From UBA6168 sp041392505 (lineage in GTDB: Bacteria > Bacteroidota > Bacteroidia > Chitinophagales > Saprospiraceae): DNA of 64,000 nucleotides. The notes beneath the pieces are model-generated. The model was not told the DNA's origin. It saw nothing but the letters and a program-made list of their open reading frames with translations, and did not search any database. Made by a program: the position numbers and the translations under genes. The stretch covers positions 1 to 64,000 of the forward strand of contig JAWKLX010000038.1 in NCBI GenBank assembly GCA_041392505.1, given 5' to 3'. This document shows positions 8,804 through 18,067 of this stretch, in pieces. Numbering within the stretch: the stretch's first letter is position 1; the number at the start of each line of letters is the position of its first letter.

Positions 8804-8967
8804 GCAATGATTTTTAGCTAAGTTTATAACAGCTGGCAAAATAAGCTGATTGACAGAGAATTTCAAGCCATATTGAACCATTTGGCTAAAAATTAACACT
8901 TCGAGGGCAATAAAATTGAAAACAACATTAGTTGGGTTTGGCTCTCCTACTGTTATTGAAATTTATC

Positions 8968-10107
8968 TTACGCTTTGTGCATTGCTTTTTCCAACACCTC
9001 ATTGTAGTATGCCTCATATTCTGGCAGAATATGCTGGATGTCGAAACGCTCTGCTTGACGGAGGGCATTGGCCCTAAATTTTTTCAACATTTCCGGGTCA
9101 CTCAAAATAGAAATGGCGTGGGCGGCCATATCCTCTACATCACCGATCTCGCTGGTAAAACCAGTTTCCCCGTGAATGTTTACTTCGGTCAATCCGCCTG
9201 CATTGGAAGAAAGGACGGGTACCTCACAGGCCATGGCTTCAAGAGCAGCGAGTCCGAAACTTTCACTTTCAGAAGGGATCAAAAACAAGTCGGAAATGGC
9301 AAGTAGCTCTTCCACGGCATCCTGTTTCCCCAAAAAACGTACCTCGTGGCACAGGCCAATCTGACGGCACAGGTCTTCAGCATGACGGCGTTCTGGCCCA
9401 TCGCCAATGAGCATGAGTTTGCAGGGGATTTTTTCGTACACCTTTTTGAATACCCGGATAACATCCTCTACCCGTTTTACTTTTCTAAAATTAGAAATAT
9501 GGGTAAGGATGGGCTCGCCTTCCGGGGCGATGGCTTTTTTAAAATGGTCTTTATTGATTTTTCGGAAACGCTCAAAGTCTACAAAGTTGTAAATGACCCG
9601 GATGTCGTTTTCCACTTTAAATTGCTTAAGGGTTTTTTCCCGGAGGAAATTCGACACGGCAGTGACACCGTCCGATTTGTTGATGGCAAATTCCACGACC
9701 GGTTTGAATGCAGGGTTTTCGCCGACGAGGGTAATATCGGTGCCATGTAGCGTAACAATGACGGGGATGTAGCGCCCTTCTTGTAGCAGAATTTTTTTAG
9801 CCATATAGGCCACTGTTGCGTGGGGGATGGCATAATGGACGTGCAATAGGTCGAGGTTTTCATATTTAACAACCTCTACCATTTTGCTGGCGAGGGCTGT
9901 ATCATAAGGCGGATATTCAAATAAGGGATAATCTTCGCCAGTAACTTCATGGTAAAACACGTTTGTCTGGAAGGCGCCCAAGCGGGCAGGCCGACGATAG
10001 GTGATAAAATGGATTTCGTGCCCTTTGCGAGCCAGCCCCATGCCCAGCTCAGTGGCGACAACGCCACTACCGCCAAAAGTTGGATAACATACAATTCCTA
10101 TTTTCAT
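8968..10107 (-). CDS. bshA: N-acetyl-alpha-D-glucosaminyl L-malate synthase BshA
   Basis: 379 aa GT4-family glycosyltransferase, the usual BshA length. The family signature is strong: MKIGIVCYPTFGGSGVVATELG at the N-terminus, HVHYAIPHA, VTLHGTDITLVG, and the C-terminal donor-site ESFGLAALEAMACEVPVLSS with the E-x7-E motif. BshA joins UDP-GlcNAc to L-malate in the first step of bacillithiol synthesis, the main low-molecular thiol of many Bacteroidota. bshB and bshC are not in the window. The gene stands alone between two T9SS-substrate genes on the same strand. Confidence 0.95.
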   Translation of the reverse strand: MKIGIVCYPTFGGSGVVATELGMGLARKGHEIHFITYRRPARLGAFQTNVFYHEVTGEDYPLFEYPPYDTALASKMVEVVKYENLDLLHVHYAIPHATVAYMAKKILLQEGRYIPVIVTLHGTDITLVGENPAFKPVVEFAINKSDGVTAVSNFLREKTLKQFKVENDIRVIYNFVDFERFRKINKDHFKKAIAPEGEPILTHISNFRKVKRVEDVIRVFKKVYEKIPCKLMLIGDGPERRHAEDLCRQIGLCHEVRFLGKQDAVEELLAISDLFLIPSESESFGLAALEAMACEVPVLSSNAGGLTEVNIHGETGFTSEIGDVEDMAAHAISILSDPEMLKKFRANALRQAERFDIQHILPEYEAYYNEVLEKAMHKA

Positions 10108-10225
10108 GTTCTGTTGGTGCTTTTTATGGAGAGAAAACCGATAGATGGTTGAATAGTTGAACGTTATTACGGTTTCTCTACTCCATCAGGATATTGTTCC
10201 GTTGAATATGGGATAGCAAACAATA

Positions 10226-10264
10226 AAAAAGGATGCTTGCAATGAGGCAGGCATCCTTTTTTGT
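10226..10264 (-). terminator. Rho-independent terminator downstream of FN3/T9SS gene
   Basis: The hairpin AAAAGGATGC...GCATCCTTTT has T-runs on both strands, so it could work in either direction. It lies about 20 bp past the stop of the minus-strand T9SS gene at 10286. Confidence 0.75.
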
Positions 10265-10285
10265 TTTGAACTCATCATCCAATAA

Positions 10286-12589
10286 TTATCTGGCTACCAT
10301 CACCTTGGCATAATATGGTTTCCCATTGGCGACGACTTGTACGATGTAAAGTCCTGATGGCTGGTTGTACAAATCGAATTGCTGCTTCATGGACAGTGCA
10401 TTTAAATATTCAACTTGCGAAATAATACGTCCGCTCATATCCATGATCCTTGCCTGAACGTCCATGTTGGAGGAGAGTTCAATATCCAAATTGACTAACC
10501 CGGTAGTTGGGTTTGGATAAAGGGATATTTCTTCCACTCCATAAATTTCATCCGAAGCGACCAATGTGCCGACTTCGAATATTATGGTTTCCATGCAGCC
10601 ATTGGCATCCGTGATGTCAACGAAATAGGGGCCAGGTCCTATGTTTTCCAAAATGCCAACATCACCTGTTTGGCTTTCATTGGTGCTCCAATCAAACGTG
10701 TAAGGACCGGTGCCGCCGATCGGCGTGATCGTGGCCACACCGTTGGTATCATTTTCGAAAGCTCCATCTATTTCTACGATTGGCCCAAATGAAGCAGGGC
10801 AAACACCTTGTATATTAATGTTGTCAAGGTCTACCCAATAATCACCATCACCCCATTTAGCTAAAAAACGAACATTAATGGTTCGTCCATCATAATCATC
10901 CAACAAAACAAATTTGTTGGTAAAGGCAGTGGTGGAAACATGGCTTACACTATCAATGACCAAGACTGTTTCATAGGTCTTCTCACAGTCATCGGAAATT
11001 TGCACGATCAAGGAATCACCTCCACTTAAAAGAGTAGAGTCCACACCATCAAACCAATCTACAAAGCGGTAATCGAAAGACAAGGTATCTCCAATAGAAA
11101 CAGGCCCGATCCTTCCAGTCGTCAGGTGAAAATCGGGATTGCTTTCAAAAACATTGACCCCAAAAACGGCGGTTGGGTTATTGTGGGAGTTGGCGGCATA
11201 AACGGTAAAAAATTGATCCGTCGTCCAATCAGCGGGGATCGCCAAATCCTCAAAATCTTCTTTCACTGGATTGGGGAATGAATTCAGGAACTCTACCCTG
11301 AAGGTATCGTTGGAAATGTCGCTGTCACCTTCCAATGCCGTCCACGCCTCAATCACATAAAGACCGGGCTGCGAGAAGTCGAAAGTCGTTTCAAATTGGA
11401 GGATTTGCGTACTATCATTTCCGACCACACCCGTGAAGAACCCGTCTTGGGGCATGGGGATGCTGACATCCACCCCGTTTACAGAGTAGAAAAAATCAAA
11501 AAGGGTCTGTGGGGATTGCCCAAAATTGGTAAGGCCGACAGTGATGGTTTCATCGCTACCAAGGTTGCAAAACTCGTCAGCATTGGGGATGATGAGGCTA
11601 ACGCCCACATCGACCAGCCACAATGTTTCGAATTGAAGAGGTCCAATGACTTTGCTGGAGTCTTGCCCGCAATCTACACCAAGGTATACGTTGTACCAGG
11701 TTTTTTCTTGCAGCCCCGTCATGTTGAATGAGGATTGACCAGTGGGCACATTGACCTTGGTGCCTGTACCTCTTGTGAAACCCAAAGGGCCATATTCGAG
11801 GAAGGCACTGCCGGTGGTTGAGCCTGGCAAAAATGACCAAGACGTGGTTGCATTGGTCGCATTCACATCGGACATGATCCATTCTTTTGGAGCAGCACAA
11901 GCATCACAAGCCACGAAGTTAAAAATGTTGCCTACTGCTGGATCGGGGCCATCAGCAAAAATGGAATTGCCATTTGGATCAAGGATATTATACGAAACTT
12001 CATTTTCAAAAAATCCTGGTGTATAACTGATGCAAACAGGTAAGCCACTGAAAAAGGGTAATTCAAAGGTAGCACCAAACCCAGCGCTATAATCTACTGT
12101 CAAAATGGTCTCTTCCCCGTTGTGCAGCACGGAGAGAAAAGCGTTGTTCCATCCGTCGCCAAAGTTATCCTCGAGCACGAAAGTATAAGCGCAGGTCGGA
12201 TGGGGAGAGGTGGTCATAAAGGTTTCCGGGCCAGCAGGGAGGCTGATGGTGTTGCCACAGACAGAAAATAAATAGACGTCGTAAGCCACGCAAGGGTTGA
12301 GGCTGTCGAGCACCAAGGTATCAATGGAGGTGGTGTCGGTTATGCCAGAGCCTAATGGAAACCCTTGGGGGCCATATTCTACCAAATAATAGTCGGCGCT
12401 TGAAACAAGGTTCCAAGTGACTTGAGCAGATGTGTCCGTTATCGAATCGGTGTCAATCTGAATGGCTGACGGTGGTGGGCAATTCTGGGCTAATCCTTTT
12501 CCTATAAAAAAAAAGCACGATAGGAAAAAGACGATAGGAACGGTTACTTTTGTCGGATTGGGAAACCAGTGCGTAAAGGATAATTTCAT
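10286..12589 (-). CDS. Secreted FN3-domain protein with T9SS type A sorting domain
   Basis: 767 aa. The signal peptide is at residues 1-34, ending FFFIGKGLAQ. Two fibronectin-III-like modules follow (about 35-130 and 230-320), recognisable by TSAQVTWNLVSSADYYLVEYGP and the parallel ATTSWSFLPGSTTGSAFLEYGP. Between them is a domain with YTFVLEDNFGDGWNNAF, a conserved pattern in secreted Bacteroidota proteins. The C-terminal sorting domain is EEISLYPNPTTGLVNLD, MDMSGRIIS, QPSGLYIVQV and KVMVAR. It should be exported by SecYEG and T9SS and attached to the surface or released. No enzymatic domain is seen, so an adhesive or structural role is inferred. Confidence 0.85.
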   Translation of the reverse strand: MKLSFTHWFPNPTKVTVPIVFFLSCFFFIGKGLAQNCPPPSAIQIDTDSITDTSAQVTWNLVSSADYYLVEYGPQGFPLGSGITDTTSIDTLVLDSLNPCVAYDVYLFSVCGNTISLPAGPETFMTTSPHPTCAYTFVLEDNFGDGWNNAFLSVLHNGEETILTVDYSAGFGATFELPFFSGLPVCISYTPGFFENEVSYNILDPNGNSIFADGPDPAVGNIFNFVACDACAAPKEWIMSDVNATNATTSWSFLPGSTTGSAFLEYGPLGFTRGTGTKVNVPTGQSSFNMTGLQEKTWYNVYLGVDCGQDSSKVIGPLQFETLWLVDVGVSLIIPNADEFCNLGSDETITVGLTNFGQSPQTLFDFFYSVNGVDVSIPMPQDGFFTGVVGNDSTQILQFETTFDFSQPGLYVIEAWTALEGDSDISNDTFRVEFLNSFPNPVKEDFEDLAIPADWTTDQFFTVYAANSHNNPTAVFGVNVFESNPDFHLTTGRIGPVSIGDTLSFDYRFVDWFDGVDSTLLSGGDSLIVQISDDCEKTYETVLVIDSVSHVSTTAFTNKFVLLDDYDGRTINVRFLAKWGDGDYWVDLDNINIQGVCPASFGPIVEIDGAFENDTNGVATITPIGGTGPYTFDWSTNESQTGDVGILENIGPGPYFVDITDANGCMETIIFEVGTLVASDEIYGVEEISLYPNPTTGLVNLDIELSSNMDVQARIMDMSGRIISQVEYLNALSMKQQFDLYNQPSGLYIVQVVANGKPYYAKVMVAR

Positions 12590-12944
12590 AGAAATCTTTT
12601 TTGAAAAAACAAGTTTCTGTTTAAAGTCCCTTGCTTTTGCTGAAGGTGCGGTTATTAGCTTTGGTATGAATTTTTACTAAACGGCTAAATTAGGTAAAAA
12701 TCCATATTGCACCCTCTTATTCTGGCATGTCTGCTAAAAAGGGTTGTCTTTTTCGTCTGGCACTTTGCAAAACCACTAAACCATTTTTTGGATACCCTGT
12801 TTCAAGTGCAGCCTGTGATGAAAACGGAAAAAGTTAAGAGTTGTACCAGTATTCTTCCGATTCTCAGGGCATCGAACTTGTTTGCAAATTTCCTTGGTAT
12901 CCTCCAATTTTTAAGCATGAACACCATTTAGATATTAGCGCAAC
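12590..12944. other. Intergenic region between divergent genes
   Basis: 355 bp between the FN3/T9SS gene (minus) and the MerR gene (plus). A TAGCTTTG at 12656-12663 with an upstream TTG (22 bp spacing) is a possible Bacteroidota promoter for the MerR gene. Nothing else is supported. Confidence 0.35.
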
Positions 12945-13838
12945 ATGGCAATTTATTCAATCAGCGATTTGGAAAAAATTTCCGGCATCAAAACGCATAC
13001 GTTACGGGTGTGGGAACAGCGCTATGGCATCCTCCGGCCTCATAGGACGCCCACTAATATTCGCTATTACGAAGATGAAGACTTGCAGTTGATCCTCAAT
13101 ATTGCCCTCTTGAACCGCAATGGTTTCAAGATATCCAAGATTGCAGCGATGAGCAAAGAGGACATTGCCGAGAAGGTAAGTAATGTGTCCGAGGTTAGCA
13201 TTGGTTTGGATGCCGAACTGGATGTGCTCACCTTGGCGGTCATCGAGATGGACGAGTATAAATTTTCCCGTATCCTTGATAATCACATCAAGCAGTTGGG
13301 GTTTGAAGAAGCGATGATCGAAGTGGTCTACCCATTCATGGAAAAGTTAAGTCTCTTGTGGCTGACTGGCTCGATCCGCCCGGTGCAGGAAAATTTCATT
13401 ACCCTTGTGATCCGAAATAAATTGATTGCTGCGATCGAAAACCTGCCCATCAACCACGATCGGCAAGCGACAAAGTTCCTGCTCTATTTACCAAAAGATG
13501 AGCAACAGGAATTGAGTCTGTTGTTTATGCAGTATATTTTGAAAAAGAGGAAATTTCGGGTGGTAAACCTCGGGGCCAACATGGCCATCATCGATTTAAA
13601 AGATGCTTGCCAAATTCATCATCCTGAATATATTTTTACCATCCTTTCAGAATCTTTCAATAAAGAACCCGTCCAGCGTTATCTGCAAAACCTAGCGGAA
13701 GCGGCAGAAGACAGCCAGTTGCTCCTAACGGGGTATTTGGTGGCGTCGCATTCCATACAATTGCCGAAAAGCGCAAAAGTGTTGCCCAGCCTTGGCGATG
13801 CGATCCAGTTTCTGGATAGCTTAAAACCGCATTCCTGA
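12945..13838 (+). CDS. MerR-family regulator with degenerate B12-binding domain (CarH/LitR-like)
   Basis: 297 aa. The MerR winged-helix is at residues 1-75 (YSISDLEKISGIKTHTLRVWEQRYGIL, then TNIRYY). The helical B12-cap domain is near 90-165 and the Rossmann B12-fold near 176-290. In CarH/LitR photoreceptors the cap has a W-x9-E-H motif and the Rossmann domain an E-x-H lower-ligand His. Here the first reads W139...E149-N150 and the second E186-Q187-Q188, so both expected His residues are replaced. The protein probably dimerises and binds DNA without AdoCbl. Relatives often control carotenoid genes; a crt cluster lies 11 kb upstream, but control of it is only inference. Confidence 0.85.
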   Translation: MAIYSISDLEKISGIKTHTLRVWEQRYGILRPHRTPTNIRYYEDEDLQLILNIALLNRNGFKISKIAAMSKEDIAEKVSNVSEVSIGLDAELDVLTLAVIEMDEYKFSRILDNHIKQLGFEEAMIEVVYPFMEKLSLLWLTGSIRPVQENFITLVIRNKLIAAIENLPINHDRQATKFLLYLPKDEQQELSLLFMQYILKKRKFRVVNLGANMAIIDLKDACQIHHPEYIFTILSESFNKEPVQRYLQNLAEAAEDSQLLLTGYLVASHSIQLPKSAKVLPSLGDAIQFLDSLKPHS

Positions 13839-13857
13839 TATCCTATCGTCCTTTCAG

Positions 13858-15927
13858 TTATCGGTTCTGCCTATCCTGCACAATATTCGGGTTCACTTCA
13901 ATGGCCTTTTTAATGTATAGTTGTCCCTGTTCAGCTTGTCCGGCATTCATGTAGGCACTCCCCAGATTGTATAGTGCATCCGCATCGTTTGGCAATTGTT
14001 CGAGTGCCTTGGCAAAATACTCCACGGCTTTTTGTGGTTGACCACCTACGCCATGGGCCACGCCCAAAAGGCGCAGTGTTTCGTATTCGGTAGGCTGCAT
14101 TTCATACGCCTTCAGTAAATATTGTAATGACTTATTTAAATCCCCTTTTTGTTCGCCAAAATAGCGGCCAGCATCCCGGTAAGTAATGGCCAGGTTGTTC
14201 CTTGCCTCTGTATAGTCGGGGTCAAGCTTCAACGCTTGGTTATAAGCTTGGATGGAAGCGTCGTAGTCTCGCAAATAATTGTTAGCGTTGCCCAATAATA
14301 AAAATGGGTTTTTATAGCCCGGGTGTATTTTGACGGCCTCGTGCAAATGTCCGACTGCCTCGGTGAGCATCTGGTTTTTTTTCGCCGAATTTTCCGGTTT
14401 TAACGATTGGGCAATTAATTCGCCGCCACAGGCATTCCGTAATTTAGCACTGTTGGGGACGGCTTTTATATCCGTTAAAAATAAAGTGAAATTATCCTTC
14501 CAGGCATTATTTCTCAAAATGGTTAGCACGGAAAATATTCCAATCATTACCAACCCGCCTATCGCTATATTTTTATTAAATTCTTTTTTTGAAATAAATC
14601 GGTAAAATAAAAAAGCAATAATAAAACAGAACCCCACCGATGGCATATATAAAAACCGTTCGCTCATATTAGTACCAATGGGGAAAGGGATATTCGAGAC
14701 CAAAAACAAAGTTCCGAGATAAAATAATATCCCAAAACTGACAGGGTCTTTTTTTGGTAAACGTGCCAGCGCATAAACGCCCAAAGCCACATAAATCAAG
14801 GTGCTTAAGATAACCTGCCAATCGCCGAAGGTCATTATGTCCACTGCTCTCGGATAATAATCGTGGCTCAATGGGTGAGGTACAAAAAGCAATTTTATAT
14901 AATAACCCAACGTGTAAAATATGGTGGCCATTTTTTCCCCAAAAGAAAAATCTACATATTGGTTGCCCACTAATTTTAAAAAAGGGTTGTTCATTAATTC
15001 CCTTGGCGTTTCGCCCGCTAAATCCCAGCCCAATCTATTTCCCCTAATAATTACAAATAAAATAGCCGCAGCCAAATAGGGTAGGGTTTTGTAAATAATT
15101 TCTTGGGCTTTTGCATTTGTAAAAAAATAATAAGCCAACGGAATAACGGCGACGAAAGTGATTGCATTTTCTTTTGAAAAAAGGGCAATAAAAAACAGCG
15201 CTGCACCAATTAAATTTAATAAAGGTTTTTTTTCGTAAAATGATTTTAATGAAAAATAAAGCCCGGCCAATCCACCCAATAAACTCAGTATTTCATCCCG
15301 GCCTTTTACATTGGCAACGACTTCCGTATGGATCGGGTGCGCTAAAAAAAACAGGGTCGTGCCAAGCGCAATAAATGCCGCTTTATTGTTCCAGCCCGTT
15401 AGTTTTTTTCCGGGCGACAACATTTGCAATAGCAACCAAAACAACACCACGCCCGTCAGTCCATATAGTAGGGCATTGATTAAATGGCCAATGAATTTTA
15501 CGGTATTTAATTTCCCATTTTCGTTGGGGTCGAAGACTTCATCACCATCCTTGTCCTTGACGATTTCCCCGTTTTTATCTTTCTTTTTCGGGGAAAACAA
15601 TTCCACCTCCAACGCATACATCATTGGCGTGAGTGGGCGGTAGCGCCCTCCGGACACCAGCGCCTCCTTCCCTTCTACTTTAAAAAAGCCCCGGAAGGTG
15701 TCATACTTTAAAAGGTTGGGAATACCCGCCAGTCCCTTGGTGGTAAACTCGTTGTCATAAATAACAATCGCATCATCGACGGCATAATCATGGCGGAGCG
15801 TGTTGGCGTAAAGCAGTACGCCGAGCGCAAACAATATCCAGCTCCAGCGTTTGGTGAAGTTGTCGTCGGCGGGGGAAGTGGCCGGTTTTGATTTTTTATT
15901 GGGTACAGTCTGTTTTTGTTTTGCCAT
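13858..15927 (-). CDS. TMTC-like polytopic membrane protein with C-terminal TPR repeats
   Basis: 689 aa. The N-terminal half (about 30-460) has around ten hydrophobic helices with GT-C-type features: YANTLRHDYAVDDAIVIYDN (an Asp pair in the first lumenal loop), GRYRPLTPMMYALE, and LAHPIHTEVVANVKGRDEIL after TM3. The C-terminal 200 residues are TPR repeats (DYDASIQAYNQALKLDPDYTEARNNLA; QKAVEYFAKALEQLPNDADALYNLGSAYMNAGQ). This architecture matches TMTC-type proteins, which in eukaryotes are O-mannosyltransferases. The bacterial members are uncharacterised, so a protein glycosyltransferase role is inferred. The frame starts at ATG 15927 with a Lys-rich cytoplasmic leader. Confidence 0.75.
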   Translation of the reverse strand: MAKQKQTVPNKKSKPATSPADDNFTKRWSWILFALGVLLYANTLRHDYAVDDAIVIYDNEFTTKGLAGIPNLLKYDTFRGFFKVEGKEALVSGGRYRPLTPMMYALEVELFSPKKKDKNGEIVKDKDGDEVFDPNENGKLNTVKFIGHLINALLYGLTGVVLFWLLLQMLSPGKKLTGWNNKAAFIALGTTLFFLAHPIHTEVVANVKGRDEILSLLGGLAGLYFSLKSFYEKKPLLNLIGAALFFIALFSKENAITFVAVIPLAYYFFTNAKAQEIIYKTLPYLAAAILFVIIRGNRLGWDLAGETPRELMNNPFLKLVGNQYVDFSFGEKMATIFYTLGYYIKLLFVPHPLSHDYYPRAVDIMTFGDWQVILSTLIYVALGVYALARLPKKDPVSFGILFYLGTLFLVSNIPFPIGTNMSERFLYMPSVGFCFIIAFLFYRFISKKEFNKNIAIGGLVMIGIFSVLTILRNNAWKDNFTLFLTDIKAVPNSAKLRNACGGELIAQSLKPENSAKKNQMLTEAVGHLHEAVKIHPGYKNPFLLLGNANNYLRDYDASIQAYNQALKLDPDYTEARNNLAITYRDAGRYFGEQKGDLNKSLQYLLKAYEMQPTEYETLRLLGVAHGVGGQPQKAVEYFAKALEQLPNDADALYNLGSAYMNAGQAEQGQLYIKKAIEVNPNIVQDRQNR

Positions 15928-16140
15928 AAAGAAAGGGATGAATATTTCCTCTTAAAAATCTGATTGGGGATTGGCAAAAGTAAAAAGATGGGGCACAAAA
16001 AGAATTAGCCTTACCCTTGTTTATGAAAATATGGAAATCGTAGGGTAAGGGAATCCGGATTAAAAGGTGGATATATCCTTTTCTTCAATTAATTGATAGA
16101 GCAGTTGCACAAAAGTCTGACAATATAATGAGTTGGAGCA

Positions 16141-17796
16141 TTACCTAATTACCAACAGCTTCTCCGAATAGCGCTTATGTTGGCAGAATAACTCAACGAA
16201 ATACACTCCGTTTGCCAAAAGGTCGACCTCAATCCGCTCCTTGTGTTTGCTGGTGTCTAGGCTTTTTAAGTGAACAACCCTGCCAGTGAGGTCCCGAATT
16301 TGGAGGTAAGCATCTTCCGAAGAAATAAACGGGGGAAGATCGAGATAGAAGAAGTTGTCAGTAGTTGGATTGGGATAGATGTTCAAGCTATTGGCCTCGA
16401 CTTGTTCCTGTGCCGTTGTTGGGTTTTTATCACTGATGTCCAATTTGCTGATGAACATATTGTCATTGCTGAGCAACCGATAAGTCCCGCCAAAATACAT
16501 GCTTTGTTCGTCTTCGGAAAGCCTTACATCACTGAGAGAATATTGGACAAAAGGAAAAATGGATACATGGTTAAATAGACCATCATTGCCAAAATTGAGA
16601 TTTAATAGACCTTCATCCGTCAGGCAAAAAGCACCAAAGGTCACACTAGGGCCAATTGAGCCATCAAGAAATCCTATTAAAAGCTCATTATTTACTTTAA
16701 AAATTTTGATTGGTTCTGCTCCATATCCATACACACCATGTATGAACTTCCTAAAGTAGCCATCGTCATTAAATGCAGAATCCCGTGTACCGTCAGGTAG
16801 GAGTCTGGCAACTAAGGTATAAATAGGGTCCAGTAAACCATCACTGGTCATGCCTGCCACAACAATCCTTCCGTCTTCATAAACAAAAATAGTGTTCCCT
16901 CTTCCTTGGGTGCCATATAAAGCTAACTCCCCATTTTCTCCAAAATTATCGTCAAGTGTTCCGTCATCAAGAAATCGATATAAATAAATATAGTTGTAGC
17001 ATGTAAAATCCTCTAGGTACTGTCCAGGGTATGGGGTGTATCCAGCGCCTGTTAGCAAAAAAGAGCCGTCGTCATAGACAAACATATCACCAATCACGGA
17101 TGCAATACAGTTGCCAATCTTCGTGTATATAAATCCATTTGACCCAAACGTACTGTCAATTTGTCCGTCGGGTTCGAGTCTGCCAATAAAAATGTTGGTA
17201 GAATCTGGATACCTAAATGAAGAGCCGAAATAAATATTTCCAGCTAATAGAATCTTTCCATCTGCTAATGGTATTATATCGGTGACCATATCCCATGTAC
17301 CAGGAAGGTCTAAAAGAGTTCGCCCCTGATTGCCAAAACCATCATCCAAGTTGCCATCAAAATCCAACTTCACTATCAGTGCCGAACAACCTATTTGGCT
17401 TGTCTGGCCTGCACAGCCCCCCATCAGCATTTTGTTGGACTGGTAAAGGGAAGCAGACAGACAAGAGTCGTTTTGAAACCCCAAGTCCAAGTAGACTTCT
17501 CCATCTGGCCCTGCAGACTGGTCGTATTTGCCGTCAGATAAGAGGCGGGTAAACGCAAAATCGTTACCATCGTTTCCATGAGTGTTGCCCGCCACAATGA
17601 TCCTGCCGTCCTCCAAAAAAAGCATCGTATTGGCGCGGTCTGATCTCCCGTCAAAGTCGCTGGCTGTTATACCAGAGACATATTCTATTTGAGGGTGGAA
17701 AAATGAATAGGGTTCGCCAAAAGTGGTGTCCACTTCTTGACTGTGCAGTTGAAGAAAAGAGAGCGAGAGAACAAAACAAAAGAAGAGGTATTTCAT
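16141..17796 (-). CDS. Delta-60 repeat protein with T9SS type A sorting domain
   Basis: 551 aa from ATG 17796, where MKYLFFCFVLSLSFLQLHSQ is a signal peptide (the open frame runs 21 codons further upstream). The body is made of delta-60 (beta-propeller-like) repeats: LLSDGKYDQSAGPDGEVYLD, VKLDFDGNLDDGFGNQGRTL, GRLEPDGQIDSTFGSNGF and similar, each paired with a DGRIVVAG-type strand. The C-terminal sorting domain is NSLNIYPNPTTDNFFYLD, IRDLTGRVVHLK, LANGVYFVELF and KLLVIR. It is a secreted surface protein of unknown ligand. Confidence 0.85.
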   Translation of the reverse strand: MKYLFFCFVLSLSFLQLHSQEVDTTFGEPYSFFHPQIEYVSGITASDFDGRSDRANTMLFLEDGRIIVAGNTHGNDGNDFAFTRLLSDGKYDQSAGPDGEVYLDLGFQNDSCLSASLYQSNKMLMGGCAGQTSQIGCSALIVKLDFDGNLDDGFGNQGRTLLDLPGTWDMVTDIIPLADGKILLAGNIYFGSSFRYPDSTNIFIGRLEPDGQIDSTFGSNGFIYTKIGNCIASVIGDMFVYDDGSFLLTGAGYTPYPGQYLEDFTCYNYIYLYRFLDDGTLDDNFGENGELALYGTQGRGNTIFVYEDGRIVVAGMTSDGLLDPIYTLVARLLPDGTRDSAFNDDGYFRKFIHGVYGYGAEPIKIFKVNNELLIGFLDGSIGPSVTFGAFCLTDEGLLNLNFGNDGLFNHVSIFPFVQYSLSDVRLSEDEQSMYFGGTYRLLSNDNMFISKLDISDKNPTTAQEQVEANSLNIYPNPTTDNFFYLDLPPFISSEDAYLQIRDLTGRVVHLKSLDTSKHKERIEVDLLANGVYFVELFCQHKRYSEKLLVIR

Positions 17797-18010
17797 GGGG
17801 TAATTGTATGATTGAGATGTGAGGTTAGATCGATTGTGATAGGCTAGTAGCAACGTCATTTGATAAATAGATGATCAATATTTACGAGTATTGAATTAAC
17901 AAATGAATTTTATACCGATTATTTCTATGTCCAACAATTTTGAAAATATTGAATGTAGTTTCAAATTTAAAAAAAATAATCACTGTTTACCACTCCCCAA
18001 TTACCTGCCC

Positions 18011-18018
18011 TACCTTTG
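18011..18018 (+). promoter_or_regulatory. Candidate -7 promoter element for trhO
   Basis: TACCTTTG matches the Bacteroidota sigma-70 -7 consensus TAnnTTTG exactly and lies 50 bp before the chosen trhO start. No clear TTG -33 element is seen at the usual 19-21 bp spacing, so this is tentative. Confidence 0.4.
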
Positions 18019-18067
18019 CGCCTTCCTTTTTCAGGATAACCTGCAATTGTCACTGAAACCTTTTAAA

